A stretch of DNA of 64,000 nt. It comes from Papaver somniferum. Lineage: Eukaryota > Streptophyta > Magnoliopsida > Ranunculales > Papaveraceae. Below, piece after piece: positions 1 to 10,708 of this stretch. Positions within the stretch are counted from its first letter, which is position 1. Each line of letters opens with the position of its first letter. A program made the translations under genes and the position numbers. Where the stretch lies: assembly GCF_003573695.1 (NCBI RefSeq), contig NC_039362.1, positions 181,059,977 to 181,123,976 of the forward strand, written 5' to 3'. The notes below the pieces were generated by a model. The model made no database searches. It was not told the origin of the DNA and saw nothing but the letters and a program-made list of their open reading frames with translations.

Positions 1-960
1 TCTCATAAAGGAATCTAGGGGCAATGATAAGACCTATCCGCTGAGGTCCCTTTTATGATGGCCTTCGGTAAGGGGTGCAGAGTATGACCAGGGCGCCGAC
101 GTATTCGGTTGAGCTGCGGGTGCCTGGGACGTCTGGAGCGTTACTGGCCATGTCTGTATGGAAATTCTTGGCTACAAATCACTCAATCCCAAAGAAACCT
201 CACTTAGGGTGTGACTTCGTAACCCCAAGCCATATCGGCAAAGGGGATAAGAAGTCACGAAAACAACTGAATGTCGTAATAACTGGATGGGAGGAGACCA
301 ACATGCATGTTAGGGTTAACCTCCTTGAAGGGGAAATCAGGGGCAATATAAAGGGATGACACCCTCCATATTATGTAGCTTCGTGACCAAAAAAGATGGC
401 AATGTCTTGGGGCAAACATTCATGGGAATGGCTAGGCCTGTCATATTGTCGCGAAATGGGGTTCATAACAATTGTTAAGATGAGGTTGATGGATTATTAT
501 TTGAAAGAATAATGAGCGCCTGATACTCCGTCGAATTAAGATCCTTCAACAAGGATGAGGCACAATAAGACCTTAATTAGGAGGCACACTATGACCTCAG
601 AAAGAAATAATTATCATGAAATAAGTAAAAAAGGCAAAGGCGGGCAAAATAAAAACAATGTAGCAGGGTTAAACAGTAAAAGGTAAGAACAACACAAAGA
701 GAATAGGTGAAAACAAAGTAAGAACACGCAATGAGGCGATTAACAAGTTTCATGCATCGTACGCGAAGTCGAAGTAGAGAAATCCCAACCTCTCGTTTCA
801 TACCTCAGAAATACACAAAAGAATAAGAGGCAAATATATACTTTAAATTTTGTTATTCTTTTGGGTATTCCCGCGGAGAGTATATACTTGACGAAATGAA
901 AAACCGTAATACTGGTATGGTCAACAAAAGTATTACTCAAAGAAAAATAAATAAAAGAAG
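1..960 (+). other. Conserved pol-to-antisense-gene spacer of element G
   Basis: I see no convincing coding content; the 94-codon open frame at 75-359 is not conserved with the A and E copies. The stretch shares ordered blocks with 19090-19570 (A) and with the reverse complement of 31440-31770 (E): CCACTTAGGGTG or close, then TGGATGGGA(A/G)GAG, then CTCCTTGAA(A/G)GG, then GACACCCTCCA. The motif ATAAGACCT occurs at 27-35 and 565-573, and a small hairpin (ATCCTT/AAGGAT) lies at 541-556. It could hold the antisense gene's 3' end signals or an element-level RNA signal. Confidence 0.6.
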
Positions 961-970
961 TCAAGATGTT

Positions 971-1000
971 CTGCCCCCCAATCTTGGGAGCGCCCAGATA
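971..1000 (-). promoter_or_regulatory. Conserved 3' flank motif of the antisense gene (G copy)
   Basis: On the minus strand this reads CTGGGCGCTCCCAAG followed by A then TTGGGG. The same string, differing at one or two positions, lies just after the antisense gene of E at 30491-30511. In E the centre is a perfect palindrome, CCCAAGCTTGGG. The position just past the last codon suggests a 3'-end or RNA-processing signal; that role is inference. Confidence 0.45.
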
Positions 1001-1047
1001 AAGAAATTGTTATAATATTTAAAGTTGAAAACATAGGAGAAGGGAAA

Positions 1048-4000
1048 CTAAGGTTGTTGCTGAAAAGGAACGCCAACAGTGGATGCTTCCCCAAGGATTT
1101 CACTACCAGTCCCGCCAAGACCAGCACCAGTATCTGCATCAAGACTTGAAGGATGTCCCAGGGAACTCGTGGAAGCAAAGGCATCCTTGAACTCTTCCTC
1201 ATCGACCTTCGTCTTACTGGTTTCTTGCTTCTCGTCACCTTTAATAAGCCTCTCTTCTCCACCTGAGATAATTACGCGGTTGACTGGTTTCTCGTCGTCA
1301 GAAATGACTTCCAGAGAAAAAGTAGGATGAGTAATTCCTTGCTCGTCGCAGTAGTTGTTGAAGAGAGAGACCAGGTGGTTCTGGGTATTCTTGCGAGCTA
1401 ACTTCGCTACTTTCCCAGAATCTTCTATCATCTCGTCGATATCAATATTCAGATCCTTAACCTCATCTTTGAGACAAGAAACCTCTTTGCGAGACTCGTC
1501 CCTTTCCTGAGAAAGACAAAGAACTTGATTCTTGTAACGCTCTTCGGACTCTTCAAGAACAAAACAAAACGGAAATTTGACATAACCAATAGTATCTCGC
1601 ATTACACCTAAAGCTACCTTTCATCTGTAAGATAGTGGTGTTTAAGGTCTCTTGGATATCGGAATACAAATGGTCCAGCTTAGATATTGCTAGATCCGAC
1701 TCTTGGAGTTAAACGCATAGCTCGTGATATGCATTATCCCAACATTTACCATGACCAGACTTCGAAGTATCTTTGGTGGGTTGAATTACGAGAGCACCCT
1801 TGTTCTTGCGAAGATCTGCAGACTTGGTTTGGGAGGATGATTTGACAGACTTCGAGCGTGAGGAGTTATCTAGTTGAGCCTGAAGGAATTCAACCTTTTT
1901 CTTCAGACAATCAATCTCCTCGTACCTTGTTGCGAGATTTACGAAGATCAACCGCAACCTGATTTTTCTACTGATTACGCGCTCGTTATCTTCCTCCAGT
2001 CTCTTATAAGATGATAACGACGAGGCATGAAGATTCCTTGAAGTAGTAAGGGAATTGTTAACCCGCTGGAGTTATAGCATAAGGCGATCGTTATCGTTGT
2101 GTAAATGAAGATTCAACTCTTCGTTACAAGAACAATCGATAGACAGACGGTCCACTTGCGAGAAAAGGGTCCCGACCTTCTCATTCAAAATCGCGTTCTC
2201 AGACACGTAACAATCATTCTGGGTCGCGAGGTTCAGATTCTCAGCAAAAATATCTTTCAGCGAGGCAGATGCTTCTGAAGCACCCATTTATCGTTGCATG
2301 CATCGAGCTTTGCTTAGTGAGATATTACCGGAATTACTTGCTAGAGACAGTGAACTATGTCTTGAACTGCTAGCATTTGATATAAATCGCGATAACAACC
2401 ACGGATGATATCTCCAAGGGTGCTGCCAAGCTCGTGCCGTTTTGTCCAATTTGGCCCTGGACATATCTTGTTTCTCAGAATGCTCTAGAGAATCAAAGAT
2501 CATATTCTCATAGGAAGCGGCCCACTTCCTCATTCAGATAGGTGAGTTTCCATAAAGATTGTTACTGCTACACTCCACTTCTTAAATTGAAACTATAGAA
2601 CTCATTAAGACTTCTTAAAAGTCATCCTTCACATGCAGTCACACTATCACGTCTACACCATAGGGAAGGGACAAAGAATGAAATTCTCTGATAGTGTTTA
2701 CCTTTACCCACCACAAATTAGTTGTCTCATTCGAAACCTTGATCTTCGGATCTCCAGTCATCAAGGTTGAGTATCCTTCATGGAAAGTTTAGTTTATGAG
2801 CTTAAGCCCCATCCCCTTCGATGTGTTTGTAACAATCTCTTTGGATGAACCTTTCGTCAAAGGTTGCGCGATATTCTCCTTGGATTTTATCCAATCAATG
2901 GAAATAACGCCAATTGAGATTAGTTATTTTTAGCTTTAGCTATTATAGCTTGGCTAACACAGTATATAGATATAGCTGGCACAAGCCTATTCCAGAGAGG
3001 AATGTCTTCTAAAAAGCATCTTAGGCACTCAGCCCCCTCTCGTGCTTTATCTATCGCAATATTCTCAGATTCCATAATGAATTGAGAAATATAAGTATGT
3101 TTGGAAATCTTCCAAAATCAAACCTTCCTGCTAGAGTGAAAACATATCCACTCGTAGACTTAAAACTCCTCTGAGTCAACTATCCAGTTTGCATCACAAA
3201 GTCCCTCAAGGAAAGCAAGCTACCTTTCATAAACCAAACAAAAGGTAAAAGAGTATTTTAGGTACCATAATACTCTACTAAGTGCATCCCAATGCTCTTG
3301 CTCTGGAAAACAAGTATATCTACTTAACTTACTCACACTATAGGCAATGTCTGGACACTTACAGTTCATTAAATTCATCAGACATCCTATAACTCTTGAG
3401 TATTCAAGTTAATATACTCCACTATCCTTAATTTTCTTGAGTCTACAAGAATAATCGTACGGAGTACAAGCAGGCTTACAATCACACTGATTGTATCTCT
3501 TAAGCACAAGCAGGATTACAACAAGTATTTCAAGAAAATAACAGAAGTAACAGAAAAGGCAAGGAATGGATTTTCAAGGGGAGGGAACTTACTTTGAAGT
3601 TTCTCCATCTTCTTATCTTGTTTGTTGGAATACTCCTTCTCCTCTTTAAGATCCTTCGACAAAGCCTTGATATTAGCCTCATCCTTCTCCGCCTTCTCGC
3701 GAACGAGTCTAATCTCCACAAGGCTGGTCATGTGACGATTGACCTCCTGCGAAATAAAAATCGAAACTTAGAAATAAACCTCGGAATGAGGAGAAGGAAC
3801 AACTGAAGGAGTGTGGAAGGCTCACTAGGTTCATTAAAGCAGAATGTTGTTGGATAGACAAATTCATAGAAGCATTCAATAGTGCAGATGCATCTTGGGA
3901 AAGAAAGTCATCAACACTAAAAGTCACTAGAGATTCAGGAGCACGAGATATCATAGCTGGATCTTCGCGATCCTTGTGGTAAATATCTTGCAGAAACTTC

Positions 4001-5466
4001 ATGTCAGGATCATAAAGGGGATTGGACATCGTAGAAGAGACCCTTTGCTTACCCTTCTCACGAGGGGAAGGCTTTTCAGGAGATTCCTCAACACGAACCA
4101 CCAAAGGAGTAGGAGTAGGAGTATCAACAACCTTGGAATAATAATTTGTACGGGGCGGAAGAGGTTGATGCTGGAGAGGATTAGGTTGGCTTGGAGCAGA
4201 AACAGAGCTCCTAACTGCGGTCAAAGCAGCCAAATCCAAGACTCTGTGTCTCCTTTTAGGCTCGCCAGAAGAAGGAGCAGGTGGAGCATCAGTCTGCGAA
4301 ATAACAAGTTCAGTAAAGTCTATAAATGAAAGGTCAAAGTGCACGAGATGATAACTTGGACGAAGTAAAAATACCTGAGAAGGAGAAGGGGGTGGAGTAG
4401 GATAATAACGCCTTTTCCGTCCCTTCGTTAACTCAGAAAAAGGTTATATAACAAGGGGAACGCTATCCTGCGAGGAATAGAGGGTTAGAATTTAAGGTTA
4501 TCATGTTTAAAATAAAATGATGGGCGAGGTGGCTACCTATCGGGGCGCATGAGGGTCAGCAGTAACATCTCTTTCCTAGTGCATTTTGAGAAGACCAGTA
4601 GCAGACATCTCGTACTAAATAAAAGGGAAAGTAGGTAAGAGAACCAACACATCCCAGAACAAAAGAAAGCATAAGAAACATGATAATACCTCAACTGGCA
4701 CGAACCATCGAAACTTCCAAGGATCGCAACCCGCGAGATAACAATGTTGGGTAAGAGGACCCTCACGAAAAACTCCTTTCTCATCAACACCCCAAATGAA
4801 GGGGCCCCCAACCACCAGAGGAAACATCGTCCAGTCATCATCACAAGAAAGGCGAAGTTGGTCATTTCACCCAAGCTTGAAGGGATCCAGGTCTAATAGA
4901 AGAACTTTGGAGGGAGCAGAAATGTCATTCCGAATGAGCTCGATGCCCCACTCCTGGTACTTCCTTTCGCTGGTAAACCTAGCCAAATAGTTAGCCACGA
5001 AACAATCCACATTGTAATCGTGGGAGTCATACTTCTCAACTCCAGACGAAGCTTGCGAAGTGCCTCCCTCGGAGCGAATCCAAAACTCATTAGAGATACA
5101 AATTGCATTACCAGAAAGTTGGAAAACCCCGCACTGAAGCTTATTCAGAATATCCAGGAAGATAGGGTTACAAGGGTTGTAGAGAAGGAAAGATAACCCG
5201 GCTCTCAATTGACCATCAGTAACAATCATCTTGTCCGCAGACCTAGTATCGGACTCAATCCATCTATAGTTAAGCTCCATGTCTTGAGTTGCAGAAATAG
5301 GAGGAGATATAGAAGAATCGACGGCAAGGGTTAAAGTTAGACCCATCTTTTGAAAATCTTCCTGGAATTCCTCAAAGGGTTTTGAGGTTGGAAGACGTTG
5401 AAACATTCTTTGAATCCATGACAATGAAGGAAAAGTAAGAAAATTAAGAGAAAAGAGGGGTAACAA
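1048..5466 (-). pseudogene. Antisense gene of element G (Transposase_28-like N-terminus, coiled-coil C-terminus), broken
   Basis: Minus-strand gene, antisense to its host element. The N-terminal block (5466-4867) carries a GQLRAGLSFLLYNP motif typical of the so-called putative gypsy-type transposon domain (Pfam Transposase_28) and aligns with GQLKAGLPFPLFNP in E. A frameshift near 4860 leads into a second conserved block with GGPFIWG (E has EGPLLWG). A GT donor after position 4690 sits at the same place as the E intron donor. Downstream come a Pro/Ser-rich segment (4344-3709), coiled-coil pieces (3731-3516, 2287-2072, 1957-1709, 1602-1048) and an acidic tail. A Ty1/copia fragment interrupts it at about 2560-3510. 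Several frameshifts make it non-functional as it stands. Its biochemical role is unknown to me. The exact start is uncertain; 5466 is the first ATG of the longest frame. Confidence 0.65.
2560..3510 (-). mobile_element. Ty1/copia retrotransposon relic (RT end and RNase H) inside G's antisense gene
   Basis: The minus-strand translation of about 3400-3230 reads EYSRVIGCLMNLMNCKCPD, then IAYSVSKLSRY and a HWDALSRVLWYLKY segment, which is the characteristic end of copia RT running into RNase H. Further down, about 3060-2940, it shows a KAREGAECLRCFLEDIP segment and a degenerate CVSQAIIAKAKN (family C-D-x-Q-A-A), then a C-terminal stretch near 2840-2760 containing TSKGMGL in another frame. There are many stops and frameshifts. 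The rest, to about 2560, may be the copia 3' untranslated or LTR start. Boundaries are approximate because no LTR or duplication was found. Confidence 0.7.
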
Positions 5467-5721
5467 TGAGGGTAGGAGCAGGAGAAGAAGAAGTAATAAC
5501 TTGAGTTCCCGGAAGAGAGATGGAAGAAGAAACCCAAACTAGGGCTAAAACAAGATATTTATATCAAGTGGAGGACTACCGGTAGAGCAAGTTGTCGACA
5601 TGTTCGAGGAAACACGACCGGTAATAGTCGTTTACCAGAAGAACGTGGTCACGTGGAAGCAAGAAGGTGGATAACGTGGTGGCCAAGGAATATCAACTGG
5701 TTCTTATTCCATAAGATTCGA

Positions 5722-5742
5722 ACAAAATAAGAAAAGGAAAAA
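5722..5742 (+). promoter_or_regulatory. Polypurine tract of element G
   Basis: An AT-purine run ending GAAAAGGAAAAA lies immediately before the LTR start TGTAGG. Element E has an almost identical tract, GAGAAAAGGAAAAA, before TGTAGG. The position fits plus-strand priming. Confidence 0.6.
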
Positions 5743-6414
5743 TGTAGGTACACAAAACAGGTTCGCCACATGGCCACACAAGAAGGCACGAAATAGGATT
5801 GAAGAATCTCACTTAAAGATCTCAGTCAGTGACTTGTCAAATCAAATGTCAGAATTACCTCGCCACCAACTAATAACACAAAGCACGAAGAATCCTAGAA
5901 CGAAGTACCTCGTATAAGGAATCTAAACTGCGAAGAATTAGTTGGAGTACCCGGCAAGACACCATCCACGAAATAAAGATGAACGAATCAAGGTTACTTG
6001 GTTAGAAAGATAACTTGCGAAGTAAGTAAATTATGGAGAAGGAAAAGAGACAGCTGTCCCCAAAAACACCCAAAGTTGTCAGCGAAAGAAAGGTGAAAAA
6101 TTCATGAAAAATGATCTGGGCGAAGTATAAAGTATCTCCACGAGATCCAGGCGAAGAAAAATGAGTTGTACACCATTAGGGTTGATTTGGTCTATAAAAA
6201 GGGGTCTTTGCGCAATGTATGAGGGGTCGATTTCTTTGGTGAGGGAGAGCTTTGCTTAGAGTGAGAGATTAGGGTTTCCTTGTACTCAAAAACTTGTATT
6301 TTTCACTACTTGGAATGGTTAATCAATAAAGAATTTCTTATCCAAAACTTTTATCCTGTCTTAGATCTGTTTCTTTTTTTACTTGGGTGTGCTACTGGGT
6401 TTCCAGTAGTTACA
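5743..6414 (+). repeat. 3' LTR of element G (672 bp)
   Basis: It starts TGTAGGTACAC after the purine tract and ends GTTACA. A TATA-like TATAAAAA lies at 6193, followed by a T-rich end. No second copy is in the window, so both ends rest on the TG/CA rule, the purine tract and similarity of the start to the LTRs of A (TGTAGA) and E (TGTAGG). Confidence 0.6.
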
Positions 6415-6429
6415 ATATCCTTAATAAAA

Positions 6430-6545
6430 AGCTTGTGTGAAGATCATATCTAGTGTCAAGAGGTGTATAATATCATTAATGTTTAAGTTTATCTCCATGG
6501 CTTAGACTTTGTGTTCTTATCATTTCATTGGGTTTAAGGTAACAC
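6430..6545 (+). repeat. Relic of an E-type LTR end
   Basis: This stretch aligns with the reverse complement of the outer end of E's LTR (26450-26575), sharing GATCATA, CTAGTGTCAAG and TTTGTGTT in order with scattered mismatches. It looks like a fragment of an older LTR next to which, or into which, G inserted. From 6546 to 6753 I see nothing further of note. Confidence 0.5.
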
Positions 6546-6753
6546 TCATTTTCTACTTCTTTGTGATATTCACGTGTCCATACGTTGAATGCCAGTATGA
6601 CCATGCAACTTCTATCAGAAGAGACATACTGGATAGGGAGGTAAGGATGATACAAGTGGATAGGCCCCGTAGTAAGCATGATACTGTAAAGTAAACTTAG
6701 AAAACAGAAATCAATTATTAACTCAATACTCAGAGTATCTTATTCAATATAAT

Positions 6754-7217
6754 TGTAGAAGTAAAATATCGCACACGTTAGTAATCAAGCGAAGTAAAGA
6801 ATAAAATCTAAGCGAAGAGCATCGCACAAAGTAAAGTTGAGATGACGCACCAGATGATGTCAGCAAAGTCACGAGTAAAGTGTGAAGAACTGTTCGAAGA
6901 GGTACGCTATGCAAATATGAGCGATTGTATGTGAGCGAATGTGTCGCATAGTGATCCCGAAAATAGTGGGTTTCTTAGCTGTCATCCACTATGTAAAATC
7001 CTATATAAAGGAGAGAGGTCATTACTTGTAGGGGAGTTCTAGAGTGAGTCTTGGTCAAGAAATAAAGAGAGAGAAAGTAAATCTAGGGCAAATAGATCAT
7101 TTTAATAGTTGGATCAATCTTTGTAATTCTATCTACATTTCATATAATAAGAAGATGATTACCTAAATTCTCATTTATTGATAGTGGAATGTAATTGTCA
7201 GATTTATGACAACTACA
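6754..7217 (+). repeat. 5' LTR of element A (464 bp)
   Basis: It starts TGTAGA and ends CTACA (TG...CA) and pairs with 22474-22935. A TATA-type TATATAAAG lies at about 7002, so the transcript should begin about 30 bp later. The segment is rich in AAGCGAA/GCGAAG words. Confidence 0.9.
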
Positions 7218-7218
7218 C

Positions 7219-7236
7219 TTTTGGCGCCAGAAACAG
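7219..7236 (+). promoter_or_regulatory. Primer-binding site of element A
   Basis: TTTTGGCGCCAGAAACAG lies one base after the LTR end. The TGG fits a tRNA CCA end, but beyond TGGCGCC it does not follow tRNA-Asp. D (59081) and E (41884-41904, minus) carry near-identical sites, so the three use the same primer, which I cannot assign. Confidence 0.7.
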
Positions 7237-7252
7237 CTTTGGATGATAATTC

Positions 7253-8090
7253 TTGTTAATAGATCTGAAGTTCTTAGGGAAATTAAAGAAGAATCATAAG
7301 GGATACATGAAGACAAGACTCATACCAATTCAAGGAAGAGGCAGAGAGATACAGTGTAATAACATAACTAAAGTATCAATTTCTGAGACAGATTTTCAAG
7401 CAACAGTAACAGGGAGAATTCATAAAAGAAATTACGAAGGCAAGAAGATAGAGACGGTAGACAAAGAATTTCCATTAAAAGATTAGGAAAAGGTGAAGAT
7501 TTCCTTTGCCGCTGATGAAATTCTAGAAGAAAACTTACAGCGAACAGATCTGTTGGTAATTACGGTCACAACTAAGCGAGAAAACATTATTGCAAAACAG
7601 GGGGATTTGAAGGATGGGCGATTGATAGAACATTGATAGATACAGGAAGTACAGTTGATGTAATATTTTATCGCACATTCAAAGCAATGGGATATGAAGA
7701 TGCAGAAATGACAACCACATCATAATGTTCATGGATTCAATAGAGCAATTACAAAGCCAAAAGGAAAAAATCGTGATGTGAATATTACTGGGAGAGGTTC
7801 AAACAAAGATAACACTGTGTGTGATTGACATTGAGTCACCATACAACATGCTGTTGGGACGACCATGGGTACATGGACTAAAGGCCGTAGCGTCAACATT
7901 ACATCAATGTATTAGATTCCCAATTCCAAGCGGTATAGCTGAAATCAGAGGAGATGTTAAGGGTGCGAATACTTGTAATCAAATAGATGTGCGAAATTAT
8001 GAAGGCGATCAAAGAGGAGAAAGGATCCATGAAGAAAAGCAAAAGAACAAAGAAAAGAAGAGGAATTTTGAATATACATGATAAGAGCGA
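7253..8090 (+). pseudogene. Element A gag tail and aspartic protease, broken
   Basis: Aspartic protease region that would process the Gag-Pol polyprotein. An open frame from 7253 (about 77 codons) and its continuation hold the linker upstream of the protease. The active site reads IDTGSTVDVIFY at about 7632. Stops and a frameshift near 7720 break it. A downstream frame (7821-8081) reads DIESPYNMLLGRPWVH, the conserved protease flap and LLGRPW-type motif of gypsy elements. No Gag capsid or zinc knuckle is recognisable between the primer site and the protease, so gag has been deleted. It is followed by a Lys/Glu-rich linker to RT. Confidence 0.75.
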
Positions 8091-8266
8091 AAGAGGGAAA
8101 AGGAATACTAGGTGAAGAACCAGCGGAGGAAGGTGGACAAATTAAAGAAATAAAGAAAACAACACCTATGGGGGAACCAAAAGAGAATTTTACTACAGCG
8201 GAACCAACAAAATAAATAAACATAAGAACTGAAGAAGAACCAAAAATATTAAGAATTGGAACTAAA

Positions 8267-9560
8267 ATGGATAAAAAAGAAGAGGAAAAAACGATAAGCA
8301 TTCTGCGAGAATATAATGATATTTTTGCATGGAGTATGGAAGAAATGCCAGGAATAGATCCGTTTGTTGCATGTCATAAATTAGACATTAATAAGAATGT
8401 AAAGCCGTTCAAGCAAAGGATAAGAAAGATTGCAACCGATTATCATCCTAAAATAGAAGCAGAATTGCAGAAGATGTTAGATGCAGGAATTATAAGGGAG
8501 GCAAAATATCCAGAGTGGATAGAAAATATGGTGGTGGTACCTAAAAATAACAACTGAATTAGGATTTTCACATATTTTACAGATCTAAATAAAGCGTTCC
8601 CTAAAGACAGCTTCCCTTTACCCGACATACCTCAAATGGTGGAATCGGCATCAGGAAATGATAGAGTCACAATGTTAGATGGGTATAAAGTATATAATCA
8701 AATTCCTTTGGCAGAATAAGATCAAGAACACACTGCTTTCTTCGCACCAGGAGGTTTATATTGTTACACGAAAATGCCATTTGGATTGAAGAATGCAGGT
8801 GCGACTTATCAAAGAATAGTGCAGAAAGTATTCGAAAAATGGATACATAAAACATTAGAAGTCTATGTCGATGATATGCTAATTAAAAGCAAAGAGGCGA
8901 AAGATCATGTTGATGATTTGCGAGCAATATTTGAACAAATGCGAAAATTCAATATTAAAGTAAACCCAGAAAAATGTGTAATTGGCGTATCATCAGGAAA
9001 ATTCTTAGACTATATTATATCCAAAGAGGGAATACAAGTTGATCCGGAGAACGTACAAGCGGTTAGAGATATGCCACCACCTGCGACAGTCAAAGATGTT
9101 CAGAAGTTAAATGGATTGATAGCATCATTGGGAAGATTTATTGCAAGATCTTCGGACAAGGGTAAACACTTTTTCAATATACTAAAGAAGGGTACCAAAT
9201 TTGAATGGACCATGGAGTGCGACAAAGCATAAAATATTATTTGTTAAACTTATCTATTATGCAAAAGGCAAAGCAGGGAGAAGAATTGGTATTATACCTA
9301 GCATCAACATATCATGCATTAGGTGCAATACAGTTACATTCAGATGAAGGTGTAGAAAAACCAATATATTACATAATCAAAACATATAACTCCGCAGAGT
9401 AAAATTATTCAAAAATTGAAAAGTTGATTCTCGCGCTGGTATATGCATCATTCAAGCTTCGCATTTATTTTCAAGCTCATAAAATTAAAGTATTAACAAG
9501 AGTACCAATTGAAAACGCAATGAAGAATTCGAAGAGGTGAGGAAGAATAGAGAGGTGGAA
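8267..9560 (+). pseudogene. Element A reverse transcriptase and RNase H, broken
   Basis: The RT would copy element RNA into DNA, with RNase H removing the template. Seen in order: FAWSMEEMPGIDP and KPFKQRIRKI (8330-8430), a stop at 8555-8557, FTDLNKAFPKDSFPLPDI (about 8572), a stop at 8717-8719, then MPFGLKNAGATYQRI (8774) and the catalytic YVDD (8864-8875). The frame runs to a stop at 9232. RNase H follows in pieces (9241-9540), with LYLASTYHALGAIQ and a frame broken at about 9402. At least three in-frame stops exclude activity. The size and spacing are normal for gypsy elements. Confidence 0.9.
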
Positions 9561-9699
9561 TGCACAATTAGGAAACTATGAGATTGGTTATAAAATTTTA
9601 TCTTCACCATAGTCTCAAGTTATCGCAGAGTTTCTTGCAAAATTTCCAATAGAAGAAGATGAATATGTAGAAGAAATGATAGAGGTGGATGAAGAACAT

Positions 9700-10290
9700 G
9701 GAAATCCTAATGATTTATTAACTGAGCGAAACCCAAACAGATGGGAGATATTGGTGGATGGATCCTCCAATGGAGAAGGAAATGGAATTGGTATTTTATT
9801 CATTTTACCAACATGAGCGAGAATGGATTACTCATGCAGATTGGACTTCGCATCCACAAATAATGAAACTGAATATGAAGCAGTCATCCATGCATTAAGA
9901 TTAGCAATTGAAATGAAGATTGAGGATGCGCGAATAACTAGTGATTCCCAGTTGGTAATTCGTCAGATAGAAGGCACATATAGTACCAATGAACCATCTC
10001 TGCAAAAACATAGGAAGTTGGTTATGGATTTAGTAATGCAAATTCCAAAAATAAGCTGGAGACATATAGGGAGAAAAGATAATAGACTTGCAAATGCATT
10101 GGCGTTCATACCATCAATGTTAGTAGATCCGGTTGCAAGGGATATAAAAATACAAACACTATTGTTACCATCTATAGAAAAGGGTGAAGTGCAAACAGAT
10201 GTGATGATCATAGACGATACACAAGAAGAAAATGTGAGCGAAGAGAAGGATTGGAGAACTGAGATACACTCTTATCTAGAGAAGGGATAA
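9700..10290 (+). pseudogene. Element A second (archaeal-type) RNase H
   Basis: A second RNase H-fold domain lies after the first. The motif WEILVDGSSNGEG near 9742 gives the first catalytic Asp, TNNETEYEAVIHALR the Glu, and ITSDSQLVIRQIEG the second Asp. RHIGRKDNRLANALA near 10062 matches the C-terminal histidine/aspartate region. One stop occurs near 9815. An added archaeal-type RNase H is known from plant Tat-lineage elements, and element D here has the same domain. The frame from 9823 runs intact to 10290 and ends in an acidic linker before integrase. Confidence 0.85.
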
Positions 10291-10708
10291 TTGTCGGGGA
10301 AAAGATTAGAAGCACACAAATTAAAGAGGGTGCGACAAATTATGAATTAAGGGATGGTGTTCTTTATAGAAGATCATTTCTTGGACCTTCGCTCAGATGT
10401 CTTACGCGAAAGGAGGGAATTGAAATTCTAAAGGCATTACATTATGGCGATGCTGGAAACCATAGTGGAGGAAGATCACTCGGATATAGAGCAAAACTAC
10501 GGGGCTATTACTGGCCATATATGCATGAATATGCAAAACAAGTTTCGAGGAGATGCGAAGAATGTCAACGTCATGGAAATAAGATACCTGCACCTGGGGA
10601 TATGCTTAATACATCAACAAATCTATGGCCCTTTGGAAAATAGGGAATAGATATTGTTGGATTTATACCAGGAAGGGGGCAAAAAACATTCCTAATTGTC
10701 GCAACAGA
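10291..10708 (+). pseudogene. Element A integrase, N-terminal part, cut by element B
   Basis: Holds the HHCC zinc-binding domain of integrase, the enzyme that would insert element DNA into the genome. The frame around 10430-10590 reads HYGDAGNHSGG and later CEECQRHG, giving the His pair and Cys pair. A stop lies at about 10648. The catalytic core begins just before position 10708, where element B has inserted directly after the codons for the first catalytic Asp region. The rest of the core resumes at 18049. Confidence 0.85.
10704..10708 (+). repeat. Target-site duplication of element B, left copy (ACAGA)
   Basis: ACAGA precedes the 5' LTR of B and recurs at 18044-18048 after the 3' LTR. Five bases is the usual Ty3/gypsy length. 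Taking out B plus one copy leaves A's integrase frame continuous across the junction. Confidence 0.9.

Larger units (their letters stand above)
1..6414 (+). mobile_element. Element G: 3' part of a Tat-like Ty3/gypsy retrotransposon
   Basis: The window opens inside this element. Left to right it shows a non-coding spacer (1-960), an antisense gene on the minus strand (about 1048-5466), a purine-rich tract and a 3' LTR starting TGTAGG and ending CA. The layout matches elements A and E here, where the same spacer, antisense gene and LTR follow the pol region. Plus orientation is inferred from the purine tract lying directly upstream of the LTR. The gag-pol part and 5' LTR, if present, lie outside the window, so target-site duplications cannot be checked. 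Confidence 0.75.

Noticed and set aside
75..359. 94-codon plus-strand frame in G's spacer
   Set aside because: The aligned spacers of A and E do not keep the frame, so the conserved blocks are not coding.
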